This document shows, piece by piece, positions 1 through 41,480 of a stretch of DNA of 64,000 nt. Location: contig OZ025273.1 in NCBI GenBank assembly GCA_964019165.1, forward strand, positions 8,802,225 through 8,866,224, written 5' to 3'. Source of the DNA: Mastigias papua (lineage: Eukaryota > Cnidaria > Scyphozoa > Rhizostomeae > Mastigiidae). Under the pieces are notes generated by a model. It was not told the DNA's origin and searched no databases. It saw only the letters and a list, made by a program, of their open reading frames with translations. A program made the translations under genes and the position numbers. Numbering within the stretch: the stretch's first letter is position 1; every line of letters starts with the position of its first letter.

Positions 1-367
1 AGGGATCCTGATATAAAACATGAAAAATACATATAAACTGTCAAACAAACATGTTTCTGGATGATTTTGGTGGAATCTATAAGCATGTGATGCGTAGATA
101 GCGATTTGCCCATTTTACGGCACTGCATAAATTTGCCCATTTTCATTTGCCCATTTTACGGCGCTCGGAGCCACCCTCACTCTCCATTGACCTACCTTAG
201 AGAAGGAAGCCAAACAATGTTATCTGGCCGAAGGCCATAATGAGGCTGATACAATATGGCCGAATTCACAGCGAGGCTGCTACGATATGTCTGTCTTTGT
301 TGCAACTTGTTTTCATTCTGACTTAGTGGGATTGGCAAGTGTTGCTTCATTATAGAGGCAATATAAA

Positions 368-499
368 ATGAGCTTTCTACTGAGAAAGTTGGAGACAAAG
401 AAGGATATTGATATTGCAATCAAAACAACCATAAATAAAGTTTTAGTTTTGAGATTTGGACGAGAAAGTGATGCTGTATGTTTACAGCTGGACGATGTG
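368..499 (+). CDS. TXNL4B: TXNL4B coding exon 1
   Basis: Starts at ATG 368 in good context (aaaATGa) and encodes 44 codons ending LQLDDV. The donor is gtacag at 500 and the intron phase is 0. Confidence 0.88.
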
Positions 500-1569
500 G
501 TACAGAGCTTTCGACTTCATCTTTGGGCCTAGCCCGTTTTGCATTAGCAAGCACAACCCTCAGTTTTCTTAGAGAAAGTTAAGAATAAAGGAGTGAGTTC
601 TATGCGATAAAGCAGGCGCCGAATGTTTGACTTTCATGGCGTTATCATAAGCTGTATCCTTTTCTATAGGAGTAATCAATCAGTGCTTTATCTGCGTGAC
701 CCGTCAGTGCATCAATTTGCGATACTTCACATGAATGGAGTTCTAAGGTACTGCACCAAAAGCATGCCTATCAGCTGAGCCAATACTTTTTGCTTAGTCT
801 CATTCTATTGTATTGACAGAGTGGAGCACCTAATGCTGTAGAGTTACAAAAATTACTAATCATTATGCAATACGATAATAGTTCCTACTATCGGTTTATT
901 TTGAGGACAGTTCACCCTTAACATTTTAGCTTTCAAAGGCTTCTGCAGAGCTGGCAAACATGGCGGATATATACATAATTGATGCAGATAGCATGCCAAT
1001 TTATGTACAGTATTTTGATATATCACTGATTCCAGCTACAGTCTTTTTTTACAATGGCCAGCACATAAAAGTTGATTATGGGTGAGCTAGTGTCATTTCT
1101 AAAACTACTACTGAATAATAAATAAATTTTTGTACTCACATCTCATAGCCATTACCCGGCATGGCCGACACACTAAAACCTTATAGGATTTATTATACTA
1201 CTTGGTACCACTTCCTTGCAAATGAAATAAGCAGCCTGATCAATTAAGAGAGTTATACCAATAGACACTATTGGTAATTTCTGTAGATTTTTGCCTTACT
1301 ATTGTAAATCCCTTTTGATTAACCTGCAGTAGGCCTCATCAAACTGATGTCATCTATCATAACAATTGTACTAATTTTGGCACAATTTGTTATTTTGTTA
1401 CAGAACGCAAGATCACACTAAGTTTATTGGTGCATTCAAGAAAAAACAGGACTTTATTGACCTTGTGGAGGTGATTTTGAGAGGTGCATTGAGGGGGAAG
1501 TTGATGATCACAAGCCCCATTGATCCACAAGATGTTCCTAAATATTCATTGATATACAAAGATATATAG
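368..1569 (+). CDS. TXNL4B: Thioredoxin-like protein 4B (DIM1-like spliceosomal protein), 3 exons
   Basis: The coding exons 368-499, 930-1081 and 1404-1569 join in phase (0, 2) to 149 codons plus stop, the usual length of TXNL4B. The start reads [13 protein letters not shown] and the end reads [10 protein letters not shown], both close to the vertebrate family. The middle exon carries [10 protein letters not shown] and [18 protein letters not shown], the DIM1-type thioredoxin fold. No CxxC redox pair is present, as expected for DIM1 proteins, which act as scaffolds. Family knowledge: TXNL4B binds spliceosomal tri-snRNP factors (PRPF6) in the nucleus. Exon 2 was extended to the acceptor before 930 because that restores [11 protein letters not shown], which aligns with the family; the acceptor nearer 946 would drop it. 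Its 3' end faces RPB6 on the other strand, 581 bp away. An AATAAA at 2080-2085 is a possible poly(A) signal. The identification is firm; splice sites are inferred. Confidence 0.93.
930..1081 (+). CDS. TXNL4B: TXNL4B coding exon 2
   Basis: Acceptor acattttag|C, donor GG|gtgagc, end phase 2. It encodes the central beta-alpha part of the thioredoxin fold, with [10 protein letters not shown] at its end. Confidence 0.88.
1404..1569 (+). CDS. TXNL4B: TXNL4B coding exon 3 with stop
   Basis: Acceptor gttacag|A. The first base completes a Gly codon, then [11 protein letters not shown] follows. It ends at TAG 1567-1569 after IYKDI, the family's conserved C-terminus. Confidence 0.92.
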
Positions 1570-2150
1570 CACATAACTATAGAACTGTCATTTCTTAGAG
1601 TTGTTTTCTTTTCACATCCATGGAAAGCTGCTCCTGCGTGCTAAACATAAGCAGAGCAGAGCCTGTACATTAAGTGAACTTGCTTTGTTAGCCTGTGGTG
1701 GTAATGAAGTAAATCACATTTACTTGTACTTACTTAAAAGACATGGCTTCACTGTTATACTATACATTCAAGCCATATATTGTCTTTTTTATAGCAGTTA
1801 CATTGCTATCAGAATTAGTCAGGAGACAAAGCTAGTGTGATGCAAATATAAGAATATGCTATTGACAAACACTCTCATAAATAGTCATTTAGATATAGAA
1901 TGCAACTTGCCAGTAAGGATTTCTCTAGTGTAAATTGTAAGTTGAGAGTTACACCAGTTGGCAATAGTTTCAAATTGGGGCATTATTAGGTTACATGCCA
2001 GTCAATGTATCAAGTAACTGTAACAGTTCTTTTACTATTAGTCCTGCAACAATGTCTGGCAACCAACCATTGTTCTCCCAATAAATCATACAAGGCTTGG
2101 TTTGCAATTCCAATAGCAATTTCTAGCACTATCTTGGAAAATAACAATAT

Positions 2151-2543
2151 TCACTCAATGATAAGTTCGTTTATAGCCCAATCTTCAAAACTACCGTCAG
2201 GTAAGTACCTCCTGATTATGAGAGGTACTTTTCTTGCTTTGAGCTCCTTCATGGCGATATGCAGTGGGTCGGTTTCCCCGTCGAGCTCGACCATAACTGG
2301 GGCATTCATACTAATTTGCAATGCTCTTGTACCCAAAACACGTGCTCTTTCATACTTTGTTAAATACGGTGTTGTCGTTCTTTTCTTTTGACGCGGCTGG
2401 CTATCCTCGCTGGCTGGCATTACATCTATTCTGTCTGCATCTTCTATAACATTACCTTCCCCACCATCAAAAGGTTCATCTTCTTCGTCTTCCTCTTCCA
2501 CGTCTTCCATATCAGCATATCCAAGCTCTTCATCGTCAGACAT
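2151..2543 (-). CDS. POLR2F: DNA-directed RNA polymerases I, II and III subunit RPABC2 (RPB6), intronless
   Basis: A 130-aa open frame on the minus strand without interruption; animal RPB6 is about 127 aa. RPB6 is shared by RNA polymerases I, II and III and helps assemble the clamp region. The N-terminal half is a long acidic tail (residues 1-40, run EEEDEEDEP). The conserved core spans residues 57-130: [40 protein letters not shown] and [12 protein letters not shown]. All hallmark blocks are intact. The start is the only Met before the acidic tail, with TATAAGCT in front. The gene has no intron although its neighbours are intron-rich, so it could be an active retrocopy or an ancestrally intronless gene. 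No poly(A) trace or target-site duplication was seen around it. Confidence 0.96.
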   Translation of the reverse strand: MSDDEELGYADMEDVEEEDEEDEPFDGGEGNVIEDADRIDVMPASEDSQPRQKKRTTTPYLTKYERARVLGTRALQISMNAPVMVELDGETDPLHIAMKELKARKVPLIIRRYLPDGSFEDWAINELIIE

Positions 2544-3040
2544 AGCTTATAAAATATGATTATACCCTTAAAGTTGTACGAATACCGGCGGCAAAATAAT
2601 GCTACAGTTCTAACAATCCAATCCTTTTGATGTGAACACTGGATATCATGCAGGAAAATGACTGCTCTCGTGGTAAAGAGGCTGATTCATAATAGCTAGT
2701 TCCCAATGCACTGTTCCCATTTACCCCAAAACAGTCTGAAAATCGCCACAACTGTGTTACAGTAAGTCGTAAACTTGGGAAAAGGTGAGTCAACTTTTCC
2801 AGTTTGCTCTGATCCAAATATATAGTACAAGCCCCATCACGAGCATTGCGTACTAGTAGTTAGTAGGTTAGCTTTCAGTGAATGAAAAGTGATAATAGTA
2901 AGAGAAACAAACTGGTCACCCCGCTAGATAGTAACTAACTGGTAAAACATTGGTCGCCACGAAGCATCACCTGGGCCCAGATTGCAGAGTTGGTCTGGCA
3001 AGTGCACACTCGTGACTTTTATCTCCAGTGGTACTACACA
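2544..3040. other. Intergenic stretch upstream of RPB6
   Basis: It lies between the RPB6 start and the LINE fragment. It is the likely RPB6 promoter region and may also hold the EXD3 5' untranslated exon, since the first EXD3 coding exon is preceded by a splice-acceptor-like ttctag. A 71-codon minus-strand open frame (2602-2817) resembles nothing known to me. No TATA box or recognised element was identified. Confidence 0.35.
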
Positions 3041-3041
3041 T

Positions 3042-3611
3042 TCTTTTCTGTCAGAAGAAACATTGAGATTTTTGTACTCAGGTATTGTGGAGCCTCATTT
3101 TGACTGCTATTGTTCTGTCTGGGGCTGCTGTGGTGCATCTGAAATTGGCCAGTTGGAAAAAATGCAGAACCGTGCTGGCCGAATTGTAACTGGCAACAAG
3201 TTTGATACCCCAGACCTGCCACTTGTAAAACAACTAGGCTTGAAGACCATTGGTGAGCTGATTGATAGTGAGGCCAATACCATGGTCTTCAAATCGAGCT
3301 TACTGGCTCAACAGTACTTAGGCTATGCAATATTTTTACAAGAAAGAATGTCCCAACTGGCCTCTGTGAACCTTAGGAATACCTTTGCTGACCTAAGGTT
3401 ACCAAGAGGAAACTCATGAAGTGCTCAGAAATGTTTTTCAGTGGGGGGTACTAAGTCATGGAATGGGCTGCCACCTGATAGTAAGCAAGTAGCCTCCTTG
3501 AACAGCTTTAAAGAGCTCTTAGATAAGTCTGTAAATGGGTGCTCACCATCTTACCTATCTGCCTGTTTTATTAAGGATTTTTTGTGTAAGCAGGTTTTCA
3601 TTTTTAAATAA
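3042..3611 (+). pseudogene. LINE reverse transcriptase C-terminal fragment with in-frame stop
   Basis: The reading frame runs through an in-frame TGA at 3417-3419 and then resumes as SAQKCFSVGGTKSWNG to a natural TAA at 3609-3611. No frameshift is needed. The catalytic YxDD region is absent because the copy is truncated on the left. Confidence 0.8.
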
Positions 3612-3697
3612 CCTTTTATTGTAGACAGTTAATAATTTTAGAATTTTAAAACTTGTAAATCTACTTACTTATTGTTGTAATGGAGGGCCCCTTGAGA

Positions 3698-3720
3698 GGT
3701 AGCCCTGCTGAAGGGCTACC
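3698..3720 (+). repeat. Hairpin near the LINE 3' end
   Basis: GGTAGCCCT pairs perfectly with AGGGCTACC across a 5-nt loop. It sits about 90 bp after the LINE stop codon, where LINE 3' untranslated hairpins used in reverse-transcriptase recognition are found. Confidence 0.6.
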
Positions 3721-4026
3721 CTCCTTAAATATTTGAGAGTGAAAAATAAATCAGTGAGAAATGTAAGAATGGATATGGCAGAGCATTGTGTAATTGGTTG
3801 ATTTGAACTTCATAGCAAATATTTTCCAGTTTTCTCATTACAAATAGTAAAGTAAAAATTGCTCTGACATGTGTATTGCTTGATATAGAACTTTTCACTT
3901 TTCATAGAATAGTCACCAGTTTTATGCAGGACTCTTAAAGCTCTTAAAGGTGTTTCTTTTGTTGCATGCAGCAAAATATTGCATATTCTATGTGTATATA
4001 TGCATGTATGCACCTGTGTGCATTTC

Positions 4027-4028
<2 letters not shown>

Positions 4029-4100
<72 letters not shown>
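4029..4100 (+). repeat. (TG)36 microsatellite
   Basis: Uninterrupted TG dinucleotides for 72 bp, upstream of the first EXD3 coding exon. Confidence 0.97.
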
Positions 4101-4103
<3 letters not shown>

Positions 4104-4464
4104 AATTTCTTTATTTTCCTACCTGTTTGAACTACAGAACAAGTTATATGCTGGTTCTTGTGATAGTAGCCTAGTTTTGCAAATGACAAATTTTCCTCAA
4201 GCTTTTCCTAAAGAAAAATCTAAGAGATATGGAGCAAAATCATAGAAGACACCTGTCTTAGAGGCATCCAGCAACTCCTACATCTCTTCACCATCCATGT
4301 GCTAATGAAATATTGATATTTCATTTTATAAATGATGCACTATATTATCATAAAATAGAATTTAATATGGTACAATATGATCTTGTTTCATATTCCAAGA
4401 TCAGAGCTTTATTTTTTGACATTAATTTAGTTTTGTGCTTTCACCTTACTTCTAGAGATATGAA

Positions 4465-34031
<29,567 letters not shown>

Positions 34032-37000
34032 TCTGTTCTCTAGTAGTTGCATATTACATTAACAGAGAGTTGTGAAATATCCTTTACGTTCTCATCGTGG
34101 GATTTTTTGAGTATCTCGCACGAGTATTCTCTTTCCTGTTTAAAGACTTCCGCCTCGCGCTAGCTAGATTGGCGATTTTTTTGGACATGTTTGAGGAATC
34201 GACGAGTCGCCGAAAGCCTTTGGCCAACACGAGCAACCGACAACTCTAGACGCGCAACCTTTAGCGATGAAGTTTCTACGTCTCGTGACCCTGTTACTTA
34301 CCATACCTCTGGGCTCTGGGTGTTTTCTTTGACGCTGCATTCAATATGCACAGACAAACATTGCATTAGCACCCGCTGAGGATGGTGTAAAGGCCGTTTC
34401 TCCCACGAAGATAAAAGGATGGGATTCATGACCTGCATCATCTTATGTTGTGGATAACCAGAGCGGTTTCAAGCCTAAAGATTTGATTTAACGAAATTTT
34501 ATCGCCTATTAATTTCCCTGGAATCCAACAAGTTTCCTCTTTGACTTTCAGCTTTGATCCCATTAGAGGTTAGCTTGAAAGTTGGTGACGACAGGGGTTT
34601 TGCTGTTCGACGTTTAAAGTAATTTTATAGGACAACCTAGAGAGAAATGGAATCAATCTTACAGACTGTGTTTCGAAAAGCAATGATGAGTTGAAAAAGG
34701 TTTTTGAAAACTTATTGATAGTAAGAATTTACGCGTTACTTAAGGAACGAGCCCAACTTGATGGATTTGGCCGAAATGGAACATCTTAGTGCTATTTCAT
34801 GATGGTTACTAGGAAATAATTGACTTTAAGAGAATTATCCATAAATATCTGACTTAAAATTGTAAATAACGTTCTACTAGATTTTCATGTTAAATTTTTG
34901 TAAAGTGAGTTTTAGCGACCAGGTGAAGAGCCATTCTGTGGAAAGACTGGTCTGGATTTCATTGTTTTTATTATTGTTAAAAATAAGTTTTGTATTTTGT
35001 GTTTTGTACTAAGTTAGTACTAAGAATTTTATTCATTCGGGCAACCCCTTTGTAAACTGCCTAGTTATAGAGATGTTTGTATGTGGGATGTTTTTTCACA
35101 AATCAGAAGTTTCAAAAAAAATTATCAATTAACAAAAAAGAGAAGGGAGTGTGATCAAAGGATTGAACTAGCGCATCCACTTGTCGGTGACATCAGTTCT
35201 TCCTCTAGATACCTCTCTTATATATCTTTCTCAAGTTCTTCAATAGTGTTATTCGCCAGAGGTCATATACTAAAGCGTTATTGAGGAAATCGCTGTTGTT
35301 TTAGCATAGCTTTAATATCAGTGCTTCTCGTCTGTGTACCTACTCTATTTGCACTTGTTCATGTCCAGAACCCGTTTTGTATCCTCAATTGTTTGAAAAG
35401 GAACACTTCGACATCAATAAATCTGTATTATAGTTGTCTCTGCGTGTCCATATTTTCTGATAATCAAAGCTACCACAACCAGTGTTTGCCATGTTAAAAA
35501 TAGTTAACACCATTCTCGTACATAGTGCTATTGTGATTCGTAGCACTATGATCATTAATAGATTGTGACAAGAAATATATTCAAATTAAACAGAGGTATT
35601 ATGAATTTGTGTGACAATTAGAATTTCAAATATGTATCAACTTATCGACTTTCTTAGATTTTGAACAAAAAGTATTTAACTTTCTTGACTTTTTACGCTG
35701 TTCGAGTGGTGTTTTCTTATTAGCCATCTCTTACACAAAATATTGTATGATATATAGAGAGTTTTTTGTGTCATCATCAAAGTTGTTATCCTTCATCATC
35801 GCAATGTATAAATGTCATCATCATCATAATGTCTGCTGCAGCAGTTGCAAATATGTTATTAAGCCTCATATTATCAGCGACAATAGGTATTGATACATCA
35901 TTACATTCGTGGTTTCGAAATCTCACAGCAACCATCTTCCTGGTCATTATCACCATGATCAATACTTACAGCCATTGCTATCATTCTTCATCATGATTAT
36001 TAACAGCAAACGATGAACCATCACAGCTAATTATCATCAGCAGCATACTTCTCATCTTAATTATAATCCGCGTGACAACTTTTATTGTAGCTTGCTGGTG
36101 CATATAATTGTGTGTAAATATTCCAGACACTGTTTGATATATGTTGCTAATTCTTTTTACCATCCTCCCACGACTAAAACCGCGAATGGCGTGAAAATGT
36201 ATCGTTTTGTTACTCCTTTGCATACTAGAAGCTATAATGTGAATGGCAACTATCTCGTGTTCCCACAACAGATTTCAGTACTTGTAGAATAGCATTCCGA
36301 GCTTCCTTATCTTTGAAGATAATCATTATTTATTAAAATATGAAATTCTCTAACAGGATAAAGCATTCCAATACGGGTCAGGTTTTTATTAACATACTAA
36401 ATCACCAATTCTTTGCATTATTCAATGTCTTTTAAGGCATATTTTGACTTATGGCTAAATGATAAAGCGAAAAGGAAATGCGCTAAATGAGAGTCAATGC
36501 TCCTCTCTCGCATTTTCTCACGCCAACATTACGTGCTAAACCACAGAAATGCGTTAGATTCCACGATGCTAGCTAGGGTACCGAAAATTGCTTCGCTTTT
36601 TTAGAGCAGATTTCACGATGCTGGATAATTCTCGAGTTTTTGCGTGTATTTAGCTAACTATTATAGAATTGAAATGAGAGTTGCCTATTGATGTCGGAAA
36701 TATTTTCAGAGGCGACTTAAACAACGATGCGAGCAAAGCGTTGTATGTTTTCTTCCAACTTGAATCACAACAGGGGATAGTGTCAGTGCTACGTAGAACA
36801 ACTGAGGTTTTCAGGCAGCTTACCAATTAGCTGAAAAATGGTAAACGTATAGCTCACACATTTCGTGCAGTAGAAACCTCACTGCCCTGCTCGCTATCTG
36901 CACACGATACTAGATAACTGGTGCTATGTAGTCCTTGTTTCAAAGAAGACAGCACAGATCCTCACAGCAATAATTTTACGTCTTTTCATTACCAGTTAAG

Positions 37001-37602
37001 TTTATGCCCTCGATCCCATGTGAGACCCTGCTTAATGCTTGATTTTCTCTCACGCTGTTTTTTCTCATTCTCGGAACGAGTGCCATCTTTACATGCCTTG
37101 TGTAGAATCGGTTTATCAACTTGATGATATTCAGATAAAATATCTGATAGGTATCAGACACAAAGTTACTCATTGCTTTATAATTCCGCAATTTTGTCAG
37201 CTTGTTGTCGTGTCTCAGAGTAATGACATACAACATTGACCAAAGCGCATCACCGAAACTCTGTAAAGATGCTTACACTCAGAAAGCTAATCTGATGCCT
37301 TCATTTTATCTATCTCTATATCAATGCGATCGCCTCTGATGAGCTACGGCTGTTTTCCCCTTTAAGACAAGTATTTCCTAGAGGGAATGAATGCGACGTG
37401 TTTTTGTCTGTGATCTTTTCAGGGAGCCACTCTACATTAAATGGATTGTCTACTTTTGCATTCAATTCAATATACTGCCCAATTTGAAAGGGACGCTGGG
37501 ATTTCCAATGTGTTCAGCGGATCCTGAGATATGAAAGCCTTGTGAAGTGTTAATTCATAAGAACAGCTATAGAGTTCTTCCGAAAATATACAGAACACAA
37601 AG

Positions 37603-37603
<1 letters not shown>
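34032..37603. other. Region downstream of EXD3 without a recognised gene
   Basis: It likely holds the EXD3 3' untranslated region to about 35.4 kb (AATAAA at 35416-35421). There is a small 9-bp-arm hairpin at 35521-35550 and a TCATCA-rich patch at 35.77-36.06 kb. The open frames here (60-95 codons) show no recognisable motifs. Confidence 0.55.

Positions 37604-37690
<87 letters not shown>
37604..37690. repeat. (AT)n microsatellite
   Basis: Pure AT, about 87 bp, followed by TTATATATACACTATTTAGA decay. Confidence 0.97.
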
Positions 37691-37699
<9 letters not shown>

Positions 37700-37808
37700 C
37701 ACTATTTAGAATATTTATACATTATTTAGAACATTTATATTCATATTTTTACATATAGTTATATTTATATTCATATTTTTTACAATAATTCAAAAATATA
37801 CTTTCCTC

Positions 37809-37850
37809 TATTGTATACGTTTCCATTGACATCTTCTTCAGTACAGTGAA
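37809..37850 (-). ncRNA. Degenerate hammerhead-like motif
   Basis: Read on the minus strand: GTA, CTGAAGA (37835-37841), 11 nt, GAAA (37820-37823), CGT, A, TAC. The spacing equals that at 11.86 kb and CUGANGA permits A at the variable position. Helix I is reduced to four base pairs (TGTA/TACA) and stem II pairs poorly, so this is probably an eroded copy. The following minus-strand bases (GGAAAGTATATTTTTG) resemble the right arm at 11.9 kb. Confidence 0.4.
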
Positions 37851-37875
37851 GCAGCTACGTAGATATAAACATACA

Positions 37876-37981
<106 letters not shown>

Positions 37982-37987
37982 AGATAT

Positions 37988-38075
37988 ACAAAGAAATGAC
38001 TCTGAATCTTTAAGTGACAATCAGCTTCTTCGCGAAAACAAACTGTCACTTGAAGATGCAGAGTCATTTCTTTGT
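37988..38075. repeat. Inverted repeat, 32-bp arms
   Basis: Arms 37988-38019 and 38044-38075 match at 30 of 32 positions around a 24-nt loop that contains GAAA. The layout resembles the hairpin at 11.83 kb, but no CUGANGA is present on either strand, so no ribozyme is claimed. Confidence 0.82.
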
Positions 38076-38695
38076 TCATCCTATCTTTTGACTGTGCACA
38101 GATTAAATGCCAAGTTTTCACATATATTTACATACATATACTTTTATCTCTACGTATCTGCTTTTCTCTGCCTTTGAAAACTGCGTAGGTACGGTTAGCC
38201 ATGCGCCCTAAAATCTTTCAAATTAGATATACGTACATATGAAAATACGCATTTTGTTGGCAATTCCAAAATCAAGATAAGCCGGTATCTTATCATGGAC
38301 ATTATTGTAAGATCATCGAATAATAGAACTTAGCTGCTTATGTGTTAGCATTTTAATAGATTATTTGTTGCACACTTCAAGAGATAAGGTATGATAAGAT
38401 GACTATCATCGTGCTTTCGTAGTATTGGACATACGATACGGTTTCTGAGCATGAATGTATGCCCATCCCTGAGCCTATTTCCCAATGGCTTGAAGAAGAG
38501 CCGAGAATTTATGGGCTATTACCAACAACTGGTGTTTTTCCCTTACTCGGTGTACTATTTTTGTGAATAAAATCACTGACACCGATGACTATCAAAGATT
38601 AAGCACTTCTGTTGCGATGATTTGGTTTGAGCGCTGTTTTCATCATAGGTATGTGAAAATATTTTGGAAAGTTAACTGCTGGAGTACTATTTACA

Positions 38696-38790
38696 GGGAC
38701 GTAGGAACCGGGGGGCAAGAGGGGCCATGGCCACCCACTTTTTAGCAAACTATGCAAAAGTGCCCCTTTGAAGCCCAGAATGGATGTGGT
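38696..38790 (+). mobile_element. Single end of a hAT-like element (CAGGGACGTAGGAACC)
   Basis: CAGGGACGTAGGAACCGGGG with following GGCCATGGCCACCC resembles the terminus of the element at 39325. No matching right end was found, so it is a fragment. Confidence 0.4.
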
Positions 38791-39324
38791 AATGTGCCCC
38801 GTTTAGCACTTGGCCCCTCTTCTTTATTCTTCTATATAAATTCTTTATTCAGGATACAGTTTACAATGATGGTTGATTTCCAACACTGCTCAGTCATTAC
38901 ATTGGTACTACGAATGACAAAACCTAAGGCCTTGGTCAAACGCAACCAGAATTTCATCCAAAGTTTAGCCCCAAAATCCCTAAAAATGTGTCGATGATCA
39001 ACTTTTCATTTCAACAATTCACACAAAATTTCCATTATTAACAGCTTTTACAACACGCCCAGAAATGAAATGTTGAATGAGACGGTCACACGCATCCAAC
39101 ATTTCAAAAACAACATTTGTTTTTGATCTCGATCAAACTTTGCATATGTTGGATTATCCAACATAGGTGGCCAAAAACTGGTGGCCGTACACATCAAACA
39201 ATTCACCCAACATTGGTTTTTAGAGGATGTTTGATAGGATGTTAGATGCTTTTGACCGGACCTTAAGTGGGTGCGTTTGGCCACCTTTGTCGGATCATCC
39301 GACATTTGCAAAGCCATGCTGGAT

Positions 39325-39968
<644 letters not shown>

Positions 39969-40936
39969 TGCTGGATGAAGTTTCATCCACCTGCATTCCA
40001 TCAGACATTTCATGTCTGGTCATACGGAGAAAGCTCTTACATGTTTCTCAGATGTGTCACTGCGCAGGATTTGTCGAGTGATGGAAATGTTAGGTGAAGT
40101 GTTGGATGAAATGTCGGGTGCGTTTGACCAGGGCTTTATAGTTCTTTTCCCTCGCTAGTTTTGCCCACAGGAGCCTACCTGCTGCTGGATAAATAGATAC
40201 GGTAGGCTAGCATTCATGGACTAAGCCGTGACTCGAACCAACGATTGTCCACACTGCAACTAGCCGCTTGGATGTATGATCGCTTTCTAATTGGCGTAAA
40301 GGTATCAAGTGCTCTTATGACTTCTCATGGAAATGACGAACAAGCCACCTTGAAATGTTTAATCTGGCGGCAACATAGTCTGGGGTCATTGTCTAATCCG
40401 ATCTGCAGAAACGTAAAAGACTTGAAGGTATACCAAGCTCTAACGCTATGCTGAGGAAACTCATCGCATTGTTGATGCGAAGGAACCGTGTAATTTTTGG
40501 ATGGATAACGCTAGTAGATCATCTTCTTGGTTGGAGCCTGATCTCGGCGCTTCTAACATGGATTTTACTAATCATTTCTTCCCATTAGTTAATGTGGAGT
40601 CTAAGACGTTTCGGAAAGCCCATTACTTTAAGCTGAAGAGATACGATTCACGCACTAGAGACAAATAATTTCTTTGAGCAAAATCGAGTGGCTATGAAAT
40701 CTGGCCAATGAATTAAAAGGATGTGAAGTAACTAAATATGCACAAACACATTTTCATTCCATACCCTTTTTTGGCTTGGAATTTTCCACGACAATTTGGT
40801 TTTCATGTTATGACTTGTATTCCATACTTAAGTAAATCGGCAGTAGCAGAAGGATAGAGCTAAACCCAAATACGATTAGTATGCTGGGGAGTGCCTGCCA
40901 GGCAGGACACTTTTGACTGGGCACCATGACACTTAC

Positions 40937-41310
40937 CCAAGGGGGTACTCCCTACTTCTCTATACGGGGGGGCTCCATGTCAATATATGGGATCTGGGAT
41001 TTCACAAAAAAGTAATATTTGGGGTCTGTGACATACAGTTTAAAAAAAGTCAATATTTGTGGTTTGGAAATCACAGCGTAAGAAAAGTTCTATATTTGGG
41101 ACCTGAGAATTGACAACGAAGTTGTAAAAGAGAGTTGATAAGGATTGAAGATGTGAAGTTGTGATGTTGAACGAAATTTAATGAAAGTGGTTGTACAATA
41201 TATGTTACTATATTTAGGGTCTCAAAAATTTTGAGACTCAATATTTGGGGGTCAGCAACAAATTGCTGACATAGACCGTCCGTATAGAGATGAAGGAAGT
41301 AACCCCCTGG
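40937..41310. mobile_element. TIR element (CCAAGGGGGTACTCCC)
   Basis: The left end CCAAGGGGGTACTCCCTACT with CTCTATACGG pairs with the right end CCGTATAGAGATGAAGGAAG and AACCCCCTGG. The interior repeats phrases of the ATATTTGGGG(T)C type four times. No coding frame and no clear target duplication. Confidence 0.72.
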
Positions 41311-41480
41311 GGAAACTTCCTTCTCAGGGAGGCAGTCTGCCCAGTTCCTTTCCCCAAATGCCTTTCTCTTCCCTGTTTTTCCCATTAGACAACGATTTGC
41401 TACAGGGCTAACACTGAGTGATCTTCCACCCATCGACTTTCTGCTCATCAAGCGAGCACTCTAGTCGCTCGGCTGTACAC
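41311..41480 (-). mobile_element. Degenerate tRNA-related SINE-like segment
   Basis: On the minus strand, AGCCGAGCGACTAGAGTGCT and CGCTTGATGAGCAGAAAGTC resemble the D-arm and anticodon region of a Leu/Ser-type tRNA, and GATGGGTGGAAGATC stands where a B box would be. The B box is decayed. Weak support. Confidence 0.35.

Larger units (their letters stand above)
3042..3760 (+). mobile_element. 3' end of a non-LTR retrotransposon (LINE), dead fragment
   Basis: The reading frame 3042-3611 encodes the C-terminal part of a LINE reverse transcriptase: SEETLRFLYSGIVEPHFDC, SVWGCCGASEIGQLEKMQNR, AGRIVTG, then GTKSWNGLPPDSKQ and SLNSFKELLDKS. These blocks are typical of CR1/L2/jockey-type elements of marine invertebrates. 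The frame is broken by an in-frame TGA at 3417-3419 and lacks the palm and endonuclease domains, so it is a 5'-truncated relic. A GC-rich hairpin follows at 3698-3720, as often seen at LINE 3' ends. The exact left end and any target-site duplication were not found. Confidence 0.85.

Noticed and set aside
2005..2391. 128-codon plus-strand open frame
   Set aside because: It is the antisense shadow of RPB6.
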